Shown here piece by piece: positions 1 through 8,311 of a DNA stretch of 64,000 nt. Position 1 is the stretch's first letter; every line of letters starts with the position of its first letter. The notes under the pieces were generated by a model, which was given only the letters and a program-made list of their open reading frames with translations, ran no database searches and had not been told where the DNA came from. Source of the stretch: Enhydrobacter aerosaccus (GTDB taxonomy: Bacteria > Pseudomonadota > Alphaproteobacteria > Reyranellales > Reyranellaceae); NCBI GenBank assembly GCA_903832005.1, contig CAIKZO010000136.1:1-64000 (forward strand), written 5' to 3'. The position numbers and the translations under genes are program-made.

Positions 1-1
1 C

Positions 2-1093
2 TTTGAAATGACCAACCGCTGCTCGACCGCGGAGATCCTCCCCACCGACGAGCGCGTCGCGCCCGATGGCCGCGTGATGGAGATGTTGAGCGAACACCAG
101 TGCCAGGGCTGGCTCGAAGGCTACCTGCTCACCGGCCGGCACGGCTTTTTCTCCTGCTACGAGGCGTTCATCCACATCATCGATTCGATGTTCAACCAGC
201 ACGCCAAGTGGCTGAAGACCATCCGCGAGATCGCGTGGCGCCGCCCGATTCCCTCGCTCAACTATCTGCTGACCTCCCATGTCTGGCGACAGGATCACAA
301 CGGGTTCAGCCATCAGGATCCCGGCTTCATCGACTATGTCTGCAACAAGAAGGCCGATACGGTGCGCGTCTATCTGCCGCCGGACGCCAATACGCTGCTG
401 TACGTGATGGATCATTGCTTGCGGAGCTGGAACCGCATCAATGTCATCGTCGCCGGCAAGAACCCGGAGCCGCAATGGCTCGACATGGAATCCGCGATCA
501 AGCATTGCTCGGCGGGTATCGGAATCTGGGAGTGGGCGAGCAACGACCGCGGGCAGGAACCCGATGTCGTCATGGCGTGTGCCGGAGATATTCCCACGCT
601 CGAAACGCTGGCCGCGGTCGACCTGCTGCGCAAGCACGTGCCGGATCTCAAGATCCGGGTGATCAACATCGTCGACCTGATGACGCTGCAGCCGCATGAC
701 GTGCACCCGCACGGGCTAAACGATCGCGACTTCGACGCGCTCTTCACCGTCGACAGGCCGGTGATCTTCGCCCATCACGGCTATCCGTGGCTGATCCACA
801 GGCTCACCTACAATCGGACCAATCACGATAACTTTCACGTTCACGGCTACAACGAGGAAGGAACCACCACGACACCGTTCGACATGGTGGTGCGCAACAA
901 GCTCGACCGGTTCCACCTCGCGTCGGACGCCATCGATCGCGTGCCGAAGCTCAGCACGCTCGCCGTCTACGCCAAGCAGGAGATGCGCGACAAACTGATC
1001 GAGCACGATGCCTACATTCGAAAGCACGGCGAAGACATGCCCGAGGTGAAGGATTGGCGGTGGCCTGCAGAGTCGGCGAAGGCGACCGGCTAG
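2..1093 (+). CDS. xfp: Phosphoketolase, C-terminal part (5' truncated by window edge)
   Basis: Thiamine-diphosphate enzyme that splits xylulose 5-phosphate or fructose 6-phosphate with phosphate to acetyl phosphate plus an aldose phosphate. Only about 363 C-terminal residues are in the window; the family is normally about 800, and the reading frame is open to the left edge. Segments such as [19 protein letters not shown] and the histidine-rich [20 protein letters not shown] are characteristic of the central and C-terminal phosphoketolase domains. No acetate kinase or other partner lies downstream in the window; the gene is followed by a decayed fragment. The identification is firm. Preference for pentose or hexose substrate cannot be read from this part. 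Confidence 0.93.
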   Translation, partial: FEMTNRCSTAEILPTDERVAPDGRVMEMLSEHQCQGWLEGYLLTGRHGFFSCYEAFIHIIDSMFNQHAKWLKTIREIAWRRPIPSLNYLLTSHVWRQDHNGFSHQDPGFIDYVCNKKADTVRVYLPPDANTLLYVMDHCLRSWNRINVIVAGKNPEPQWLDMESAIKHCSAGIGIWEWASNDRGQEPDVVMACAGDIPTLETLAAVDLLRKHVPDLKIRVINIVDLMTLQPHDVHPHGLNDRDFDALFTVDRPVIFAHHGYPWLIHRLTYNRTNHDNFHVHGYNEEGTTTTPFDMVVRNKLDRFHLASDAIDRVPKLSTLAVYAKQEMRDKLIEHDAYIRKHGEDMPEVKDWRWPAESAKATG

Positions 1094-1194
1094 CGTCCGC
1101 GGTCGCTGTCGACCCGCTCCCGGATCGGAGCGACCGGAAAGAATCGCTTCGAAAGCGAACGCGACCAGCGCAAGGACCGACAACGACAAAGCCC

Positions 1195-1461
1195 CGCCGA
1201 AGAAGGCGAACACGCGAGCCTGGCCGGCTTCAAGTCCGGCGATCCGGACGCCTGGAGCAACCTGCAGCTCTTCCTGGTGCTGCGGCGCCAGCTCGGCCGC
1301 GCGATGCTGCTGGTGCATCACGCCAGCAAGCAGGGCACGCAGCGCGGCACCAACCGGCGCGAGTGCTCGACCTCGTGCGCGGGCTGGACGTTCGGCCCGG
1401 CCCGGACGGACACACTCACGCAGCTCGTGCCGCTCCGGTGAAGCGGGGCCTGTTGAATTGA
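1195..1461 (+). pseudogene. Relic of a RepA-like/AAA helicase ATPase (C-terminal fragment)
   Basis: In one plus frame, about 1240-1371 encodes LQLFLVLRRQLGRAMLLVHH followed by ASKQGTQRGTNRRE. This matches the conserved strand and sensor region of plasmid/phage-type RepA-like helicases (LLVHHAGK..QRGTSRRE). The expected continuation (VLDLVRGL, then an H-x-ARAA tail) appears only after a shift of frame near 1370, in the frame that ends at the TGA at 1459-1461. No intact start or Walker A is visible upstream, so this is read as a decayed remnant of a mobile element or integrated plasmid gene. The rest of the 500-base gap between the phosphoketolase and the next gene (1094-1194 and 1462-1593) shows no gene; 1462-1593 is probably the promoter region of the small protein that follows. 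Family assignment is from memory of the motif. Confidence 0.55.
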
Positions 1462-1593
1462 ACGTCCCTCACCGTTCGGTCGATCGGCGCGCCAACGGCG
1501 AACGCTCGGCAGCTCCACAAACTTGCAGAGGCTGTGTATGCGCGATACAAGCATACGCATAATAAAAATCGCTCACGGGTAAACATCGTGAAT

Positions 1594-1743
1594 ATGTGGG
1601 GAAGAGGACTGGTTATCGGCCTGGCGATGGTTCTCGTGGCCCTTGCGGTGACGGTCGTTCTCAACAACGTCCTGGAACAACGGGCAGAGCAGCCAGACGA
1701 TACGTACACGCCGCCCGACGTCCCCAGACAGTTCCAGAAATAA
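1594..1743 (+). CDS. Tiny single-span membrane protein (paralogue family A)
   Basis: Encodes 49 residues from the ATG at 1594. One hydrophobic helix (about residues 5-24, LVIGLAMVLVALAVTVVLNN) is followed by an LEQRAEQ segment and a short proline-rich tail. An upstream in-frame ATG at 1534 would add 20 basic residues that look non-native, so the internal start is preferred. The layout and the core L-A-V-T-x-V-x-x-x-L-E-x-R-A recur in the tandem small genes at 8312 and 8543, suggesting a lineage-specific family. It probably sits in the inner membrane with a short periplasmic or cytoplasmic tail. Function unknown. Confidence 0.6.
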   Translation: MWGRGLVIGLAMVLVALAVTVVLNNVLEQRAEQPDDTYTPPDVPRQFQK

Positions 1744-1820
1744 TATCGTTTGCCCCGTTGGAGCGGCGATTCGGAAGGCACTGTTGGGATCGGCAATCCG
1801 TAGAACGATGAGGAATCGCC

Positions 1821-2789
1821 ATGAAGTTTTCGCGCCGCGCGGTGTCAGGCTCACTGCTGGCCACGGCCGCCGGCACCTTGCCGGCCTTTGGACAGGCTTT
1901 CCCGAGCAAGTCTGTGAGGATCGTCGTCGGCTTCACTGCCGGCGGTGCGACCGACTTTGTGGCCCGCGTCCTGGCCGATGCCTTGAAGGATCGCTGGGGC
2001 CAGTCCATCGTCGTCGACAGCCGCACCGGCGCAAGCGGCATGGTGGCCGCGGAGCAGGTCGTACGCGCGGCGCCTGACGGCTACACGCTACTGGTCTCGC
2101 CACAGACCTCGATCGCCGTGGCGCCCCAGATCGTGGCCAAGCCCTCCTACGATCCGCTCAAGGACCTGACGCCGATCACCGTCCTCAACGCCACGCCGAT
2201 GCTGCTGGTGGCGCATCCATCCTTTCCGGCCTCCACTCTTGCCGAGTACGTCGCCTACGTGCGCGCCAACCCGGGCAAGACGACGTTTGCTTCCGGCGGC
2301 ATCGGCTCTTCGCCGCAAATGACGTCCGAGCTTCTCAACATGCGGCTCAACCTCAAGGCAATCCATGTCCCCTATCGCGGCGAGCAACCCGCGCTCGTCG
2401 ACCTGATGGGTAACCAGGTGGGTGTGCTCTTTTCCAACATCCCGTCAGCCATGCCGCACGTCCTGACCGGCAAGCTCAAGGCGCTCGTCACCACCGGCGC
2501 AACGCGCTCGCCACTTGCGCCCAATGTCCCCACGATCGTCGAGACCGGCGTGGTGGATATCGTGACCGCGACCTGGAACGGACTCTATGGTCCCGCCGGC
2601 ATGGCGCCGGAACTCGTGCAAAAGATATACGCCGATACCGTCCAGGTGCTGGGCCAAGGGGCAGTGCGCGAACGCCTGGTGGCGGCGGGCAGCGACATGG
2701 TGCTCAACACGCCGCAGCAGTTTCAGGAGTATGTTCGCTCCGAGGTCGCGCTGGGGCCAGGTCATCAAGGCGGCGGATATTCGACCTGA
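1821..2789 (+). CDS. Bug/TctC-family periplasmic receptor with frameshifted C-terminus
   Basis: Extracytoplasmic solute receptor of the tripartite tricarboxylate transporter family (Bug proteins), which bind carboxylates or related small acids in the periplasm. It begins with an export signal (KFSRRAVSGSLLATAAGTLPAFG), then the hallmark start FPSKSVRIVVGFTAGGATD and typical motifs (IVVDSRTGASGMVAAE, YDPLKDLTPIT, VPYRGEQPALVDLMG). A GAGG ribosome site lies 8 nt before the ATG. The last 15 residues (from about 2751) are not family-like. A shift of reading frame at 2748-2751 restores the expected ending WGQVIKAADIRPE followed by TGA at about 2793. No TctA/TctB membrane genes are adjacent, as is usual for orphan Bug receptors. 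Confidence 0.88.
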   Translation: MKFSRRAVSGSLLATAAGTLPAFGQAFPSKSVRIVVGFTAGGATDFVARVLADALKDRWGQSIVVDSRTGASGMVAAEQVVRAAPDGYTLLVSPQTSIAVAPQIVAKPSYDPLKDLTPITVLNATPMLLVAHPSFPASTLAEYVAYVRANPGKTTFASGGIGSSPQMTSELLNMRLNLKAIHVPYRGEQPALVDLMGNQVGVLFSNIPSAMPHVLTGKLKALVTTGATRSPLAPNVPTIVETGVVDIVTATWNGLYGPAGMAPELVQKIYADTVQVLGQGAVRERLVAAGSDMVLNTPQQFQEYVRSEVALGPGHQGGGYST

Positions 2790-2854
2790 GTGAGGCGTTT
2801 TTAGAACGAAGACCAGACAGGTACCATCCGTCGCGCGACAGCAACCGGCACCTT

Positions 2855-2952
2855 CGTCGCTCTCGCTCGCCTCGAGCTTGGCGATCACGCGATGGCGATA
2901 CTCGAGGTCGCGGTTCTGGCTGAGCTTGGTCTTGCTCTCGACCTTGTCGAGC
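2855..2952 (-). pseudogene. Duplicated fragment of the paiB-like gene
   Basis: This 98-bp stretch is about 91% identical to 4675-4772, inside the 3' part of the intact paiB-like gene, and has the same orientation. In the minus frame it still encodes LDKVESKTKLSQNRDLEYR and RVIAKLEASESDE. It has no start, no N-terminal FMN-binding domain and no matching flanks, so it is a relic or a partial duplication. Substitutions cluster in a 17-base patch (about 2892-2908). The remainder of the 372-base gap 2790-3161 shows no convincing gene. Confidence 0.7.
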
Positions 2953-3161
2953 ACCGTGCGCTCGGCGTCACCGTCCCGCCGTCGATCCTCGCCCGCGCTG
3001 ACGAGGTGATTGAATGACAATCACCGAGGTGATCAAGTGAAGCGAGAACGCGTGTCTCGACGCGGAACCTGTACGGGCCCACCTCGTTAAGGGGGCAGGA
3101 ATCCCGCCTCACATGTCCGCCGTTCGCGACTGAAGCGCGCGGACTGATCATTAGAGGCGGA

Positions 3162-3761
3162 ATGTCCCTGAACTCACAAGACATGCTGGAGGCGATGGAC
3201 GGCATCGCCCTGTTGATCGACCCCGACCTGGTCGTAAGGCACATTGGCTGGAGCCATTGGACCGATTTCTGGAAGAAGAATGGGGGCGACAGCGACCCCG
3301 TCGGCGTGGTGGGGCGAGACATCACCGAGTTCTTCTCCGAAGGAGAGGTCCGGGACGTTTACCGCACCCTGTTTCTCGACGTGGCGAAGAAGGCGCGACA
3401 CGCGGTCAAGATCAACTATCGCTGCGATAGTCCTGTCCTGAGGCGATCGATGCGCTTGACGGTCACCGCCGTCCAGACGGGCGCCAGAACAGAGTACCTG
3501 CTCTATCAATCGATGACCCTCGAGGTGGAACAGCGACCCGCCATTCCCTTGTTCGGCGCGCCGACGGGCACGAGTGGCCCGGACATCGTCAAGGTTTGCG
3601 CGGTTTGCGCCAAGGTACAGTGGCCGACGGGAGGCAGCGCTGCCGGCACGGAATGGATCGAGCCCCAGGACTATTATCGCCGAGGGGGCGCGGATGTGGT
3701 CGTACTGTCTCACGGCTTCTGCGGGCCGTGCCAAAAGATCCTGCTGTCCGAAGATGAATGA
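3162..3761 (+). CDS. PAS-like sensor fold fused to a four-cysteine module
   Basis: Encodes a soluble 199-residue protein. Residues about 8-125 resemble a PAS domain (an opening MDGIALLIDPDLVVRHIGW, then GRDITEFFSEGEVRDVYR). Residues 140-195 form a separate cysteine module: C146-x2-C149, a W-I-E segment at 165-167, then S183-H-G and C187-x2-C190. This pattern (VCAVCAKVQ ... SHGFCGPC) is known from tails of PAS proteins and response regulators and could bind Zn or Fe. There is no kinase, cyclase or DNA-binding domain, so the protein may act through a partner. The start has an AGGCGG ribosome site. The gene stands alone, convergent with the DUF4239 gene. Biochemical role unknown. Confidence 0.72.
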   Translation: MSLNSQDMLEAMDGIALLIDPDLVVRHIGWSHWTDFWKKNGGDSDPVGVVGRDITEFFSEGEVRDVYRTLFLDVAKKARHAVKINYRCDSPVLRRSMRLTVTAVQTGARTEYLLYQSMTLEVEQRPAIPLFGAPTGTSGPDIVKVCAVCAKVQWPTGGSAAGTEWIEPQDYYRRGGADVVVLSHGFCGPCQKILLSEDE

Positions 3762-3812
3762 ACCCGTCATCGACCTCGGGCGATCGACTTTGAAGAGGCG
3801 CGCTGACGGCCG

Positions 3813-4565
3813 CTACTGCATCGTCTCGGCCAACTCGAGCAGGTTCTGCGGCTGGACGCGGATGATGCCGCGGCGCGGCGAATCGATGTCGGCGATGAGG
3901 CCCAGGGCCACCGACACGAGCAGCGGCATCGCAAATGACAGGCGACGGACCGCGAGGTTGCTGCGGAAGCCATACCCCAGGAAGAAGACGCTGCCGAAAG
4001 ACATGATGGCGAGCAGGCACCACGCGCCCGTCGGAATGCGGTTGTGCCAGGCCGCCTGGACAGAGCTTTGCGAATCGAGCGCCTCGTTCATGCCGGTGAC
4101 GATGAGGGCCACGATCGGCGTGGGATGCGCGGCGGCGACCGGCAGCATCGCGGCCCACAATTCCTGCTGCACCTTCTCCGTGCGTTTTTCGATCTTCTCC
4201 AGCTCGTCGCCTTCCACGACGGTGTAGAACTGGATGCGCAGGTCGGCGTAGCTCTTGAGCAACGCCTTCACGGCGGCGCCCTCTGCGGGCGGCAACAAAT
4301 CCGCGCGCTGGTATTCCGTGCCGATCGTGTTGGCTTCCACGCCCTCGAGGTCGCGGCGCTGCTCGTAGCGACCCGCCGCCATGGAAAAACTGAAGCCCAC
4401 GATCAGGGCCAGCATGGTCAGTGCGGCGCCGAGCACGAGCCCGAAATCGTGATGCATCGCCTCATCGGCCGGATAGCGCCGACTGACCCACGTGCCCATC
4501 GCGGTCGCTGCACACAACGCCAGGAAGGAGACGACCAACAGGAGTTCGGGATATTCGGGGAGCAT
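3813..4565 (-). CDS. DUF4239-family membrane protein
   Basis: Encodes 250 residues from the ATG at 4565. Predicted membrane segments lie near residues 7-25 and 45-65, with two more near the C-terminus (about 175-195 and 200-220), separated by a soluble helical stretch of about 110 residues (YEQRRDLEGVEANTIGTEYQRADLL). This layout and the N-terminal E-A-N-x-I-G-T motif are those of the DUF4239 / bestrophin-like membrane family. A longer reading from a GTG at 4655 would overlap the stop of the paiB-like gene and adds residues that do not look native. Function is not established; a channel-like role is speculative. Confidence 0.75.
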   Translation of the reverse strand: MLPEYPELLLVVSFLALCAATAMGTWVSRRYPADEAMHHDFGLVLGAALTMLALIVGFSFSMAAGRYEQRRDLEGVEANTIGTEYQRADLLPPAEGAAVKALLKSYADLRIQFYTVVEGDELEKIEKRTEKVQQELWAAMLPVAAAHPTPIVALIVTGMNEALDSQSSVQAAWHNRIPTGAWCLLAIMSFGSVFFLGYGFRSNLAVRRLSFAMPLLVSVALGLIADIDSPRRGIIRVQPQNLLELAETMQ

Positions 4566-4630
4566 CGACGACGCATGAACCTCGGTTACTGACAGGAGAC
4601 AACGCCACGCGCCGGCATTGGCTCCCCGTG

Positions 4631-5248
4631 CTAAGGCAACACCTTCTTCATCCACGCGGCCGTGGCCTTTGCATCGTCGCTCTCGCTCGCCTCGAGCTTG
4701 GCGATCACGCGCGTACGGTCTTCCATGTCGCGGTTCTGGCTGAGCTTGGTCTTGCTCTCGACCTTGTCGAGCGTCATGCGGAAAGCGACGATGCCGCGCG
4801 TCTGGGCCGCGGCGTTGCCGGGTGGCAGCTCGTCGAGGGTCCAGCCCTCGTTGCCTTCGTAGATCTTCGCGAGATCGGCGAGCACCTCGAGCACCTGGTC
4901 GGTGTCCTCGATGACCTGCGGCCGGCCGTAGGCGTGGACGGTCACGTAGTTCCAGGTCGGCACCTTCGCGCCCGGCGCGTACCAGGTCGGCGAGACGTAG
5001 GCGTGCGGTCCCCAGAACAGCGCCATCGACGGCGCGGCGTTTGCGAACAGCTTCCAGTGCGGGTTGGCGCGCGCGAGATGGCCGATCAGGCTGCCGTGCG
5101 GCGTGCCATCGTCCTGCCAGACCAGCGCGAGATGCGTGCAGAACGGCGCGCCGTCTTCACCCGGGCTGACGAGAAGGGCCCAGCCATGCGCCTGCATGAT
5201 CTCGCGGCCGACAGTTTCGGACGCCTCGAAGTGCTTGGGAATGTACAT
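4631..5248 (-). CDS. PaiB-family FMN-binding protein
   Basis: Encodes 205 residues. PaiB-type proteins have a split-barrel FMN/pyridoxamine-oxidase-like fold and are annotated as negative transcriptional regulators linked to protease and sporulation control in Bacillus; the direct role is not settled. Typical features are the N-terminal MYIPKHFEA, the LIGHLARANPHWK and YVSPTWY motifs, VPTWNYVTVHAYG, and the C-terminal TKLSQNR followed by a helical end. The same open frame runs upstream, antisense to the dienelactone hydrolase gene, but the ATG at 5248 fits the family start exactly. The 3' end has a second, decayed copy at 2855-2952. The gene is divergent from the hydrolase gene at 5360. Confidence 0.88.
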   Translation of the reverse strand: MYIPKHFEASETVGREIMQAHGWALLVSPGEDGAPFCTHLALVWQDDGTPHGSLIGHLARANPHWKLFANAAPSMALFWGPHAYVSPTWYAPGAKVPTWNYVTVHAYGRPQVIEDTDQVLEVLADLAKIYEGNEGWTLDELPPGNAAAQTRGIVAFRMTLDKVESKTKLSQNRDMEDRTRVIAKLEASESDDAKATAAWMKKVLP

Positions 5249-5359
5249 CGGCGCGACCTCTGGCCTTTGGCTTTTTCGCGGCTCGCAGTGCGGGCCGTCA
5301 CGGGTTGAACGCGACGCCATTACCATGTTCACTGCGGCCCGCAACCGGGAGGATTTTTC

Positions 5360-6028
5360 ATGGGTGAAGATATTCGTCTTAAGTCGAAGGCCGGCGAAAT
5401 CGGCGCCTACCTTGCGGCGCCCAAGGGTAGCCCCAAAGGCGGCATCGTCGTGATCCAGGAGATCTTCGGTGTGAACCAGCACATCAGGAAGGTCACGGAC
5501 TTCTTCGCCGAGCAGGGCTACCTCGCCCTCGCCCCGCGCTTCTTCGACCATGTGAAGCCCGGCATCGAACTGGGCTACACGCCCGACACTATGGCCGAGG
5601 GCCGCAAGATCGTGGTCGACATGGGCTTCGACAAGCCGGTGCAGGACGTCGAGGCGGCGATCGAGGAGCTGAAGAAGCGTGGCGTCAAGAAGGTCGCGGT
5701 CACCGGCTTCTGCTGGGGTGGCACGATCACCTGGCTGTCGGCGACGCGCCTGAAGCCGGACGCGGCGATCGGCTACTACGGCGGCGGCATCTACGGCACC
5801 AAGAGCGAGAAGCCCACTGTGCCGACCATGCTGCACTTCGGCGACAAGGACATGCACATCCCGATGGCGCATGTGGAGGAGATTCGGAAGCTGCACCCAG
5901 ACGTGCAGGTCTTCGACTATCCCGCCGACCACGGCTTCCATTGCGACGAGCGCGGCTCCTACGACGCTGCCGCCTCGAAGAAGGCGATGGACCGCACTCT
6001 CGAGTTCATGAAAAAGCACGTTGGCTAA
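5360..6028 (+). CDS. Dienelactone hydrolase family protein
   Basis: Encodes a cytoplasmic alpha/beta hydrolase of 222 residues. The DLH catalytic set is visible: Glu34 in IQEIFG, nucleophile Cys118 in GFCWGG, an acid in GDKD (162-164) and His191 in ADHGFH. Family enzymes hydrolyse dienelactone in chlorocatechol breakdown, but many homologues act on other lactones or esters. A strong GGGAGG site precedes the ATG. The gene opens an operon: the CoA-transferase start overlaps its last 8 bases and a CitE-like lyase follows. This suggests a role in acyl-CoA or organic-acid metabolism rather than chloroaromatics. Confidence 0.9.
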   Translation: MGEDIRLKSKAGEIGAYLAAPKGSPKGGIVVIQEIFGVNQHIRKVTDFFAEQGYLALAPRFFDHVKPGIELGYTPDTMAEGRKIVVDMGFDKPVQDVEAAIEELKKRGVKKVAVTGFCWGGTITWLSATRLKPDAAIGYYGGGIYGTKSEKPTVPTMLHFGDKDMHIPMAHVEEIRKLHPDVQVFDYPADHGFHCDERGSYDAAASKKAMDRTLEFMKKHVG

Positions 6029-7277
6029 GAAGCCGGCCCAAAAGGCGTTCACGCCCGATGCGCGCGGGCCCCTGAACGGGGTCCGCGTCGTCGATCTGTC
6101 GCGCCTGGTCGCGGGCAACGTGCTGACGTTGCAGCTCGCGGATTTCGGCGCCGAGGTGATCAAGATCGAGCCGCCGGAGGGCGACACGCTCCGGTCATGG
6201 CGGGTGAAGAACATCGAGACCGCATGGAAGGTCTACAGCCGCAACAAGAAGAGCGTGGCGCTCGACCTGCGGTCCGATGCCGGCCGCGCCATCGTGCGCG
6301 AGCTCGCCCGGACGGCGGCGATCCTGGTCGAGAGTTTCAGGCCCGGCGTCATGGAAGACATGGGAATGTCGCCGGCCGAGCTGCATCAGATCAATCCCAA
6401 GCTGGTGATCCTCCGCATCTCCGGCTGGGGCCAGGACGGGCGTTATCGCCACAAGCCGGGCTTCGGCACGCTGATCGAGGGCTATTCGGGATTCGCCTCG
6501 ATGAATGGCTTCGCGGACCGCGAGCCGGTGCTGCCGCCGATGTATCTCGCCGACTGCATGGCCGCCCTCAACGGCTATGGCGCCGTGCTGGTCGCGCTCC
6601 GCGAAGTCGAGATGAATGGCGGCAAGGGCCAGGTGCTCGACCTGCCGCTGTTCGACCCGCTGTTCTCGATGCTGGGACCGCAGGCCGCCAACCACCGGCT
6701 CACCGGCGAGGTGAAGGTGCGCAGCGGCAGCCGCTCGACCAACGCCGCCCCGCGCAACGTCTATCAGACTAAGGACGGCAGCTGGGTGTGCCTGTCGGCC
6801 TCGACGCAAGGCATGGCGCTGCGCGTGCTGACCAAGATCGGCCGGCCCGAGCTGGTCAAGGATCCGCGCTTCGCCACCAACATCGAGCGCGTGAAGAACG
6901 GCATCGAGCTCGACCGCATCATCGGCGAGTTCGTGGGCGCGCGCGATCTCGCCGAAAACCTGAAGTATTTCGACGAGGCCGGCGTCACCATCGGCCCGGT
7001 TTACGACATCTCGCAGATCACCCAGGACGACTACGTGCTGGAGCGCGAATCGCTGATCGAGATTCCCGACGAGGACATGGCGGGCGGTACGATGCCGACG
7101 CACTGTGTCGTGCCGCGCATGTCCGGCACGCCGGGGGCGCTGAAATCTGCCGCGCCGAGGGTGGGCGAACACAATGAAGCGCTGCTGAAGCCGCTGCTCG
7201 GCGATGCCGAATACGACAAGCTTGCCGCGTCGGGTGTGATCTCAACGGGCGTGATCTCGAAGGGTAAGAAGAAATGA
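6021..7277 (+). CDS. CaiB/BaiF family (class III) CoA-transferase
   Basis: Moves CoA between carboxylic acids by a family III mechanism through an aspartyl-CoA thioester. The N-terminal GPLNGVRVVDLSRLVAG, the Rossmann-like ADFGAEVIKIEPPEGD and the NKKSVALDL segment are diagnostic; Asp178 in MYLADC is the likely catalytic residue. Length of 418 is normal. The likely start is a TTG at 6021 that overlaps the hydrolase stop by 8 bases, implying translational coupling; no in-frame ATG fits the conserved N-terminus better. Its stop overlaps the ATG of the following lyase. The pairing with a CitE-type lyase suggests activation and cleavage of a dicarboxylic or branched hydroxy acid; the substrate is unknown. 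Confidence 0.9.
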   Translation: MAKKPAQKAFTPDARGPLNGVRVVDLSRLVAGNVLTLQLADFGAEVIKIEPPEGDTLRSWRVKNIETAWKVYSRNKKSVALDLRSDAGRAIVRELARTAAILVESFRPGVMEDMGMSPAELHQINPKLVILRISGWGQDGRYRHKPGFGTLIEGYSGFASMNGFADREPVLPPMYLADCMAALNGYGAVLVALREVEMNGGKGQVLDLPLFDPLFSMLGPQAANHRLTGEVKVRSGSRSTNAAPRNVYQTKDGSWVCLSASTQGMALRVLTKIGRPELVKDPRFATNIERVKNGIELDRIIGEFVGARDLAENLKYFDEAGVTIGPVYDISQITQDDYVLERESLIEIPDEDMAGGTMPTHCVVPRMSGTPGALKSAAPRVGEHNEALLKPLLGDAEYDKLAASGVISTGVISKGKKK

Positions 7278-8179
7278 CTGCCGTGGCCCGTCCCGCCAAT
7301 CCCGTCTGGCGCTCGATCCTCTACGTGCCGGGCAATGTGCCGAAGTTCATCGACAAGGCGCACGAGCGCGGCGCCGATTGCGTGCTGGTCGATCTCGAGG
7401 ACAGCGTGCAGCCGGCGCAGAAGCCGGACGCGCGTGCCATGCTGTCGGACACGATCAAGAAAGTGGCGCGCGGCGGTGCCGACGTGGCGGTGCGCATCAA
7501 CCGGCCGCTGCGCATGACAATCCCCGATCTCGAGGCCGCGGTGCAGCCCGGCGTCACCGCGCTGTTCATCACCAAGACCGAGAGCGTGCAGCACCTGAAG
7601 CTGCTCGACGAGATCGTGAGCGATCTTGAGAAGGAGCGTGGGCTCAAGGTCGGCAGCATCGGCTTCGGCGCGATGATCGAGCATCCGCGCGCGCTGTCGC
7701 AGATCCACGACATCGCCGAACACGCCCCGCGGCTGATCGGCATGATGCTGGGCGGCGAGGATTTCGCCCTCGAGACCGGTTCGATCCCGACCGACGAGAC
7801 GCTGGAACTGCCCAAGCGGATGGTGGCCTTCGCGGCACAGGCCTTCGACGTCCCAATGATCGGCATTCTTGGTACGGTAGCGGACTATTCGGACCCCGGG
7901 GCGTATGCCAAGAGCGCCGAACGGGCGCGGCGGTTCGGCTTTTCGGGCGGCACCTGCATCCACCCCGGGCTGGTCACCGCCCTGAACGAGGCCTTCACAC
8001 CGAAGGAAGAGGACGTGGCCTATGCCCAAAAGCTCATCCAGGCCGATGCCAAAGCCGCATCCGAGGGTCGCGGCTCGTTCCAGGTCGACGGCAAGATGAT
8101 CGACATTCCGGTGATCGAACGCGCCCGCAAGCTGATCGCGCGGGCGGACGCCATCCAGCGCCGCGTCCGAAGGAAGTAG
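7274..8179 (+). CDS. HpcH/HpaI aldolase / citrate lyase beta-like (CitE) protein
   Basis: Encodes 301 residues of the CitE/malyl-CoA lyase superfamily, which make or break C-C bonds of 3-hydroxyacyl-CoAs such as malyl-, citramalyl- or beta-methylmalyl-CoA. Visible features are the SILYVPGN start, VDLEDSV, substrate-binding Arg74 in VRIN, the metal ligands Glu136 (MIEHPRAL) and Asp163 (GGEDFA), and the FGFSGGTCIHP segment near the C-terminus. It overlaps the CoA-transferase by 4 bases (ATGA), so the two are almost certainly co-translated: the transferase could form the CoA ester and this enzyme could cleave it. No citrate lyase alpha or gamma genes are present, so a true citrate lyase is unlikely. 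Confidence 0.9.
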   Translation: MTAVARPANPVWRSILYVPGNVPKFIDKAHERGADCVLVDLEDSVQPAQKPDARAMLSDTIKKVARGGADVAVRINRPLRMTIPDLEAAVQPGVTALFITKTESVQHLKLLDEIVSDLEKERGLKVGSIGFGAMIEHPRALSQIHDIAEHAPRLIGMMLGGEDFALETGSIPTDETLELPKRMVAFAAQAFDVPMIGILGTVADYSDPGAYAKSAERARRFGFSGGTCIHPGLVTALNEAFTPKEEDVAYAQKLIQADAKAASEGRGSFQVDGKMIDIPVIERARKLIARADAIQRRVRRK

Positions 8180-8188
8180 GCGGTCGCA

Positions 8189-8205
8189 GTGCCCAATTTG
8201 GGCAC
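8189..8205. promoter_or_regulatory. Perfect inverted repeat after the lyase gene
   Basis: GTGCCCAATTTGGGCAC has two perfect 8-base arms around a single central T. It starts 10 bases after the lyase stop and about 105 bases before the tiny membrane genes. No T-run follows, so a binding site for a dimeric regulator is as likely as a weak terminator. Confidence 0.4.
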
Positions 8206-8311
8206 AGGGCCCAGAATCGGGTTGGCCCGTCGGGTCCCCCGGGATATAAACGTTCCATCACCAATGCGAATTGTTTGGTCCGGGCAGGGACCTTTCGGGG
8301 ACTTGGGGTAA

